Assembly: GCF_900169075.1 (NCBI RefSeq)
Contig: NZ_LT827015.1
Coordinates: forward strand, 2,310,158-2,374,157
Length of the DNA stretch: 64,000 bases
Direction of reading: 5' to 3'
Origin: Chryseobacterium phocaeense
GTDB lineage: Bacteria > Bacteroidota > Bacteroidia > Flavobacteriales > Weeksellaceae
The notes under the pieces: model-generated
Seen by the model: the letters and a program-made list of their open reading frames with translations, nothing else
The model's database searches: none
What the model was told of the DNA's origin: nothing
In this document: positions 61,870 to 64,000 of the stretch, one piece after another
How the letters are laid out: each line of letters opens with the position of its first letter
Position numbering within the stretch: position 1 is the first letter of the stretch
Translations under genes and position numbers: made by a program

Positions 61870-62897
61870 AACAAATCGTTAGCGGATTTACCGGAACCGA
61901 AAACTGCAGCATCAGTCCTGTTACAGACGGGCTTATTAATGCGACCTACCTGGTGGAAGATCATGATTCTCAGGAGAAATTTATTCTTCAAAAAATCAAC
62001 GGTCAGGTTTTTCCGTTTCCTGAGGTTATCACCCATAACCATCTTTTAATCAACAGCATGCTGGAACAAGGAGATTATCCCCTGCAGCTGGTAAAACCAA
62101 AAGAAAACAGATCCGGAAACTTTATTGTAAAAGACGAAGAAGGCGGATCATGGAGGATGCTTGGCTATATAGCAGATGCCAGAACTTTATTTAAAATTCC
62201 TGATATAAAAACAGCCTATGAATCCGCAAAAGCAGTGGGATGCTTTTTAAATACAATCAATCCTGAAGATCTGCCTGATATTCAGACCCCGATCCCGGAT
62301 TTTATTAATTTTGAAAAAAGGATCCTGGATTATCATACGGCTTTGCAAAATGCAGACGAATACCTGGTGAAGAATGCCGCTCCCGAAATAGAAATGATGA
62401 ATGAGCTGCTTTCCCTTCCCGAAAAATGGATTGAAATGGAAAAACAAGGGATTCTGCCTAAAAGAATTATCCATGGAGATCCTAATGTAAGAAATATTCT
62501 TTTCGACGCTACTTCAAAACCTATGGCCGTTATTGATCTGGATACGGTAACGATTTCTACGATCCTGTATGACTTTGGCGATATGGCAAGGTCTTACACC
62601 AATACGCTGGATGAAGATAACGGCTATGCAGATGATAATTTTAATCCACATATCTACAGAACGATAAAAGATGGATTTCTGTTGTATTTAAGGCAAAAAC
62701 TGACTTATGAAGAACTGGAAAATCTTGATTATGCCGCTCAGACTGTCATCTATATTCAGGCAGTGCGTTTCCTGACTGATTATCTCAACGGAAGTACATA
62801 TTATGCAACCAAACACCCGGAACATAATCTGGACAGGACGAGAAACCAGCTGGAACTGTTAAAGAGTCTGAGAACGTATCTGAGGATCACGGAATAA
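61860..62897 (+). CDS. Sugar kinase of APH fold (N-acetylhexosamine 1-kinase-like)
   Basis: 345 residues of the aminoglycoside phosphotransferase fold: VTDGLINATYLV (nucleotide loop), KFILQKING, the catalytic IIHGDPNVRNILFD (Brenner motif H-G-D-x3-N), and IDLDTVTISTILYDFGDMAR (metal Asp). Length and motifs are like NahK, which phosphorylates GalNAc and GlcNAc at C1. It overlaps the nucleotidyltransferase gene by 10 bases and is the last gene of the operon. The operon order (release, activation, phosphorylation) supports GalNAc as substrate. Confidence 0.85.
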
Positions 62898-62906
62898 GTT
62901 TGATTT

Positions 62907-63060
62907 AAACCACAAAAGGCGCAAAAGTTTTTTTGACACTTTAGTTTGATTTAAAGTTTAAACTCTTGCTGCAAAGAAGTACAATTAAGTTGTTTGAAAA
63001 TCTAAGATTTTTATGCATCATCCTAAATCTGCTCCATCTGTTTCATCTGCGAGAAATAAA
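62907..63060 (-). repeat. Dispersed repeat R2, copy 2
   Basis: About 155 bases matching, in reverse, the R2 copy at 55131-55302 (words CTAAAGTGTCAAAAAAACTT, TCTCGCAGAT, GAGCAGATTT). It fills the gap between the GalNAc operon and the glycosylase gene. Confidence 0.75.
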
Positions 63061-63083
63061 AAATTGAACCACGCCTAAAAATC

Positions 63084-63581
63084 TCATGTCAGGAATTCCT
63101 GAATCTTTTTCCATTCTTCTAATTTTGTTTCAAATGAAACTGTATGAAGAGGACTTGTGGAAGGCAGCTGAAATATGGGCAACCTGTAGTTTTTTCCTAA
63201 AAGCTTCTGAAGGTTTTTGTAGGATTTTCCTCCATTGCAGAAGATGGCCTTGATATTGGGATGCTCATCCAGAAGTTCAGCGATCCGGTTGGCTTCTTCG
63301 TTCTTAATTTCCGAATCAAGACTTCCTTTCCTTTCGCAGGAATCAATGACGTCCCAGACAGCGATGTGGTTTTCCTTTAGAATATTAAGCCGCCTGGCAT
63401 AATCATCAGTTAAGTCTTCGTTGAATAAGTGAAAAATAATCGTCCAGAATTTGTTTTGCGGATGGGCATAATACTGCTGTTTCTCCAAAGATTTTACCCC
63501 TGGGATAGAACCTAAAATCAGAATTTCAGATTGGTTATCAATGATTGGAGGAAAGGAGGAGATTCTTTTTTGCATCTTCAA
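63084..63581 (-). CDS. DNA-deoxyinosine (uracil-DNA) glycosylase-like protein
   Basis: 165 residues of the uracil-DNA glycosylase superfamily, most like family 6 deoxyinosine glycosylases: ILILGSIPGVKSLEKQQYYAHPQNKFWTI (GSIPG loop and NKFW), HIAVWDVIDSCERKGSLDSEI, AIFCNGGKSYKNL, and LPSTSPLH. It would remove hypoxanthine or uracil from DNA as base-excision repair. It is single, between two repeat-filled gaps. Family is firm; the preferred base is inferred. Confidence 0.88.
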   Translation of the reverse strand: MKMQKRISSFPPIIDNQSEILILGSIPGVKSLEKQQYYAHPQNKFWTIIFHLFNEDLTDDYARRLNILKENHIAVWDVIDSCERKGSLDSEIKNEEANRIAELLDEHPNIKAIFCNGGKSYKNLQKLLGKNYRLPIFQLPSTSPLHTVSFETKLEEWKKIQEFLT

Positions 63582-63848
63582 ATATATACATTTTGGCTAA
63601 AGACCGTTCTTGAAAACATTGAATGTTAATAATAGATGATGATAAAACATTCTTCTTAATGATATCATTTTTTTTAACCACAGATTCCGCAGATTTTCAC
63701 AGATGTTTACATTGAAAGTGCGGAATAGGTTTTGGCTAAAGCCTTTGATTGTATTGCATAAAAGCGGGCTAAAGCCCGCTCCTATTGATATTTTCAGGAA
63801 TAATCAAAAGAAATTCAATTCATTTTAATCATTCATTTTGAGCTTAGA
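63582..63848. other. Repeat-filled gap
   Basis: Holds a hairpin element (63722-63790), a partial TTTTGGCTAAAG word at 63591 and a CAGATTTTCACAGATG word at 63689. No gene is visible. Confidence 0.55.
63722..63790. repeat. Palindromic intergenic repeat (GGCTAAAGCC family)
   Basis: GGAATAGGTTTTGGCTAAAG, then CC..., then AGCGGGCT-AA-AGCCCGCT (63763-63780) and CCTATTGAT. The hairpin core is perfect, with 8-base arms. The GGCTAAAGCC wording is a frequent Flavobacterial intergenic element. Confidence 0.65.
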
Positions 63849-64000
63849 TTACAAGGTTTCCTTCAGCCAGTCGAAGAATTCTCTCTGCCATACCAATCCG
63901 TTTTGCGGATGAAGTACCCAGTGGTTTTCATTCGGGAAATAAACTAATTTAGATTTCAAACCTTTTAATTTTGCAGCCTGGAAAGCTTCCTGACCTTGTT
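63849..64000 (-). CDS. S9 family peptidase, 3' end only (window edge)
   Basis: The last 50 codons of a gene on the minus strand that continues beyond the window. It reads AAKLKGLKSKLVYFPNENHW, then VLHPQNGLVWQREFFDWLKETL and a stop. The His in NENHWVLHPQ is the catalytic His of S9 (dipeptidyl-peptidase type) enzymes, and the final helix matches the family. It is not continuous with the S9 gene at 30295. Assignment rests on the C-terminal motif only. Confidence 0.72.
   Translation of the reverse strand, partial: QGQEAFQAAKLKGLKSKLVYFPNENHWVLHPQNGLVWQREFFDWLKETL

Overview
The window looks like a chromosomal segment of a Chryseobacterium-type bacterium (Flavobacteriia, Bacteroidota). The signs are AT-rich intergenic DNA, several candidate -7 boxes of the form TAnnTTTG, a type IX secretion (T9SS) sorting domain, a GldA-like ABC ATPase, a fused two-domain keto-acid dehydrogenase E1, Chryseobacterium-style GG-leader peptides and many short dispersed intergenic repeats. 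No rRNA, tRNA, CRISPR array, integrase or transposase was seen.

Layout. 1-3.4 kb: the end of an ABC-2 exporter (two permeases), then an HxlR regulator divergent from a short-chain dehydrogenase and a SnoaL-like protein. 3.9-20.6 kb: one co-directional block of five genes, namely two small paralogous beta-type proteins, a 1218-residue protein of unknown family, an EEP-fold hydrolase with its catalytic motifs intact, and a 3632-residue protein with about eight degenerate LysM-like modules. The block ends at a 16-bp-arm terminator. The three large products lack a recognisable signal peptide, and the block looks G+C-richer than its flanks. It is the best candidate for an undescribed system. 20.8-36.7 kb: ordinary accessory and housekeeping genes (lipoprotein, ADGF-type deaminase, AraC regulator, NmrA-like reductase, GldA-like ATPase, patatin, S9 peptidase, dihydrolipoyl dehydrogenase, small secreted proteins) with two gene remnants. 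36.8-41 kb: GH3 and GH29 glycosidases overlapping by one base. 41-45.6 kb: a GbsR-like regulator with two small membrane paralogs, then an ECF sigma factor with an unusual membrane/plug/VWA/T9SS hybrid protein. 45.7-49.7 kb: a papain-like peptidase, a tandem pair of 53-residue GG-leader four-cysteine peptides, and an Old Yellow Enzyme divergent from an HxlR regulator across a promoter full of GTAAC repeats. 49.8-58.5 kb: E1 dehydrogenase, polyprenyl synthetase, a beta-propeller-like protein, sterol-desaturase-family protein, RlmN and QueA. 58.6-64 kb: an AIM24 protein, then a three-gene overlapping operon (GH109-type alpha-GalNAcase, sugar nucleotidyltransferase, sugar kinase) that reads as an N-acetylgalactosamine salvage route, a deoxyinosine/uracil glycosylase-like protein, and the end of an S9 peptidase.

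Together the genes suggest an organism that scavenges host or plant glycans, peptides and nucleosides (GH3, GH29, GH109, S9, C1, ADGF), with regulators placed beside their likely targets. Intergenic spaces carry several repeat families. One copy supplies the C-terminal codons of a membrane protein gene.
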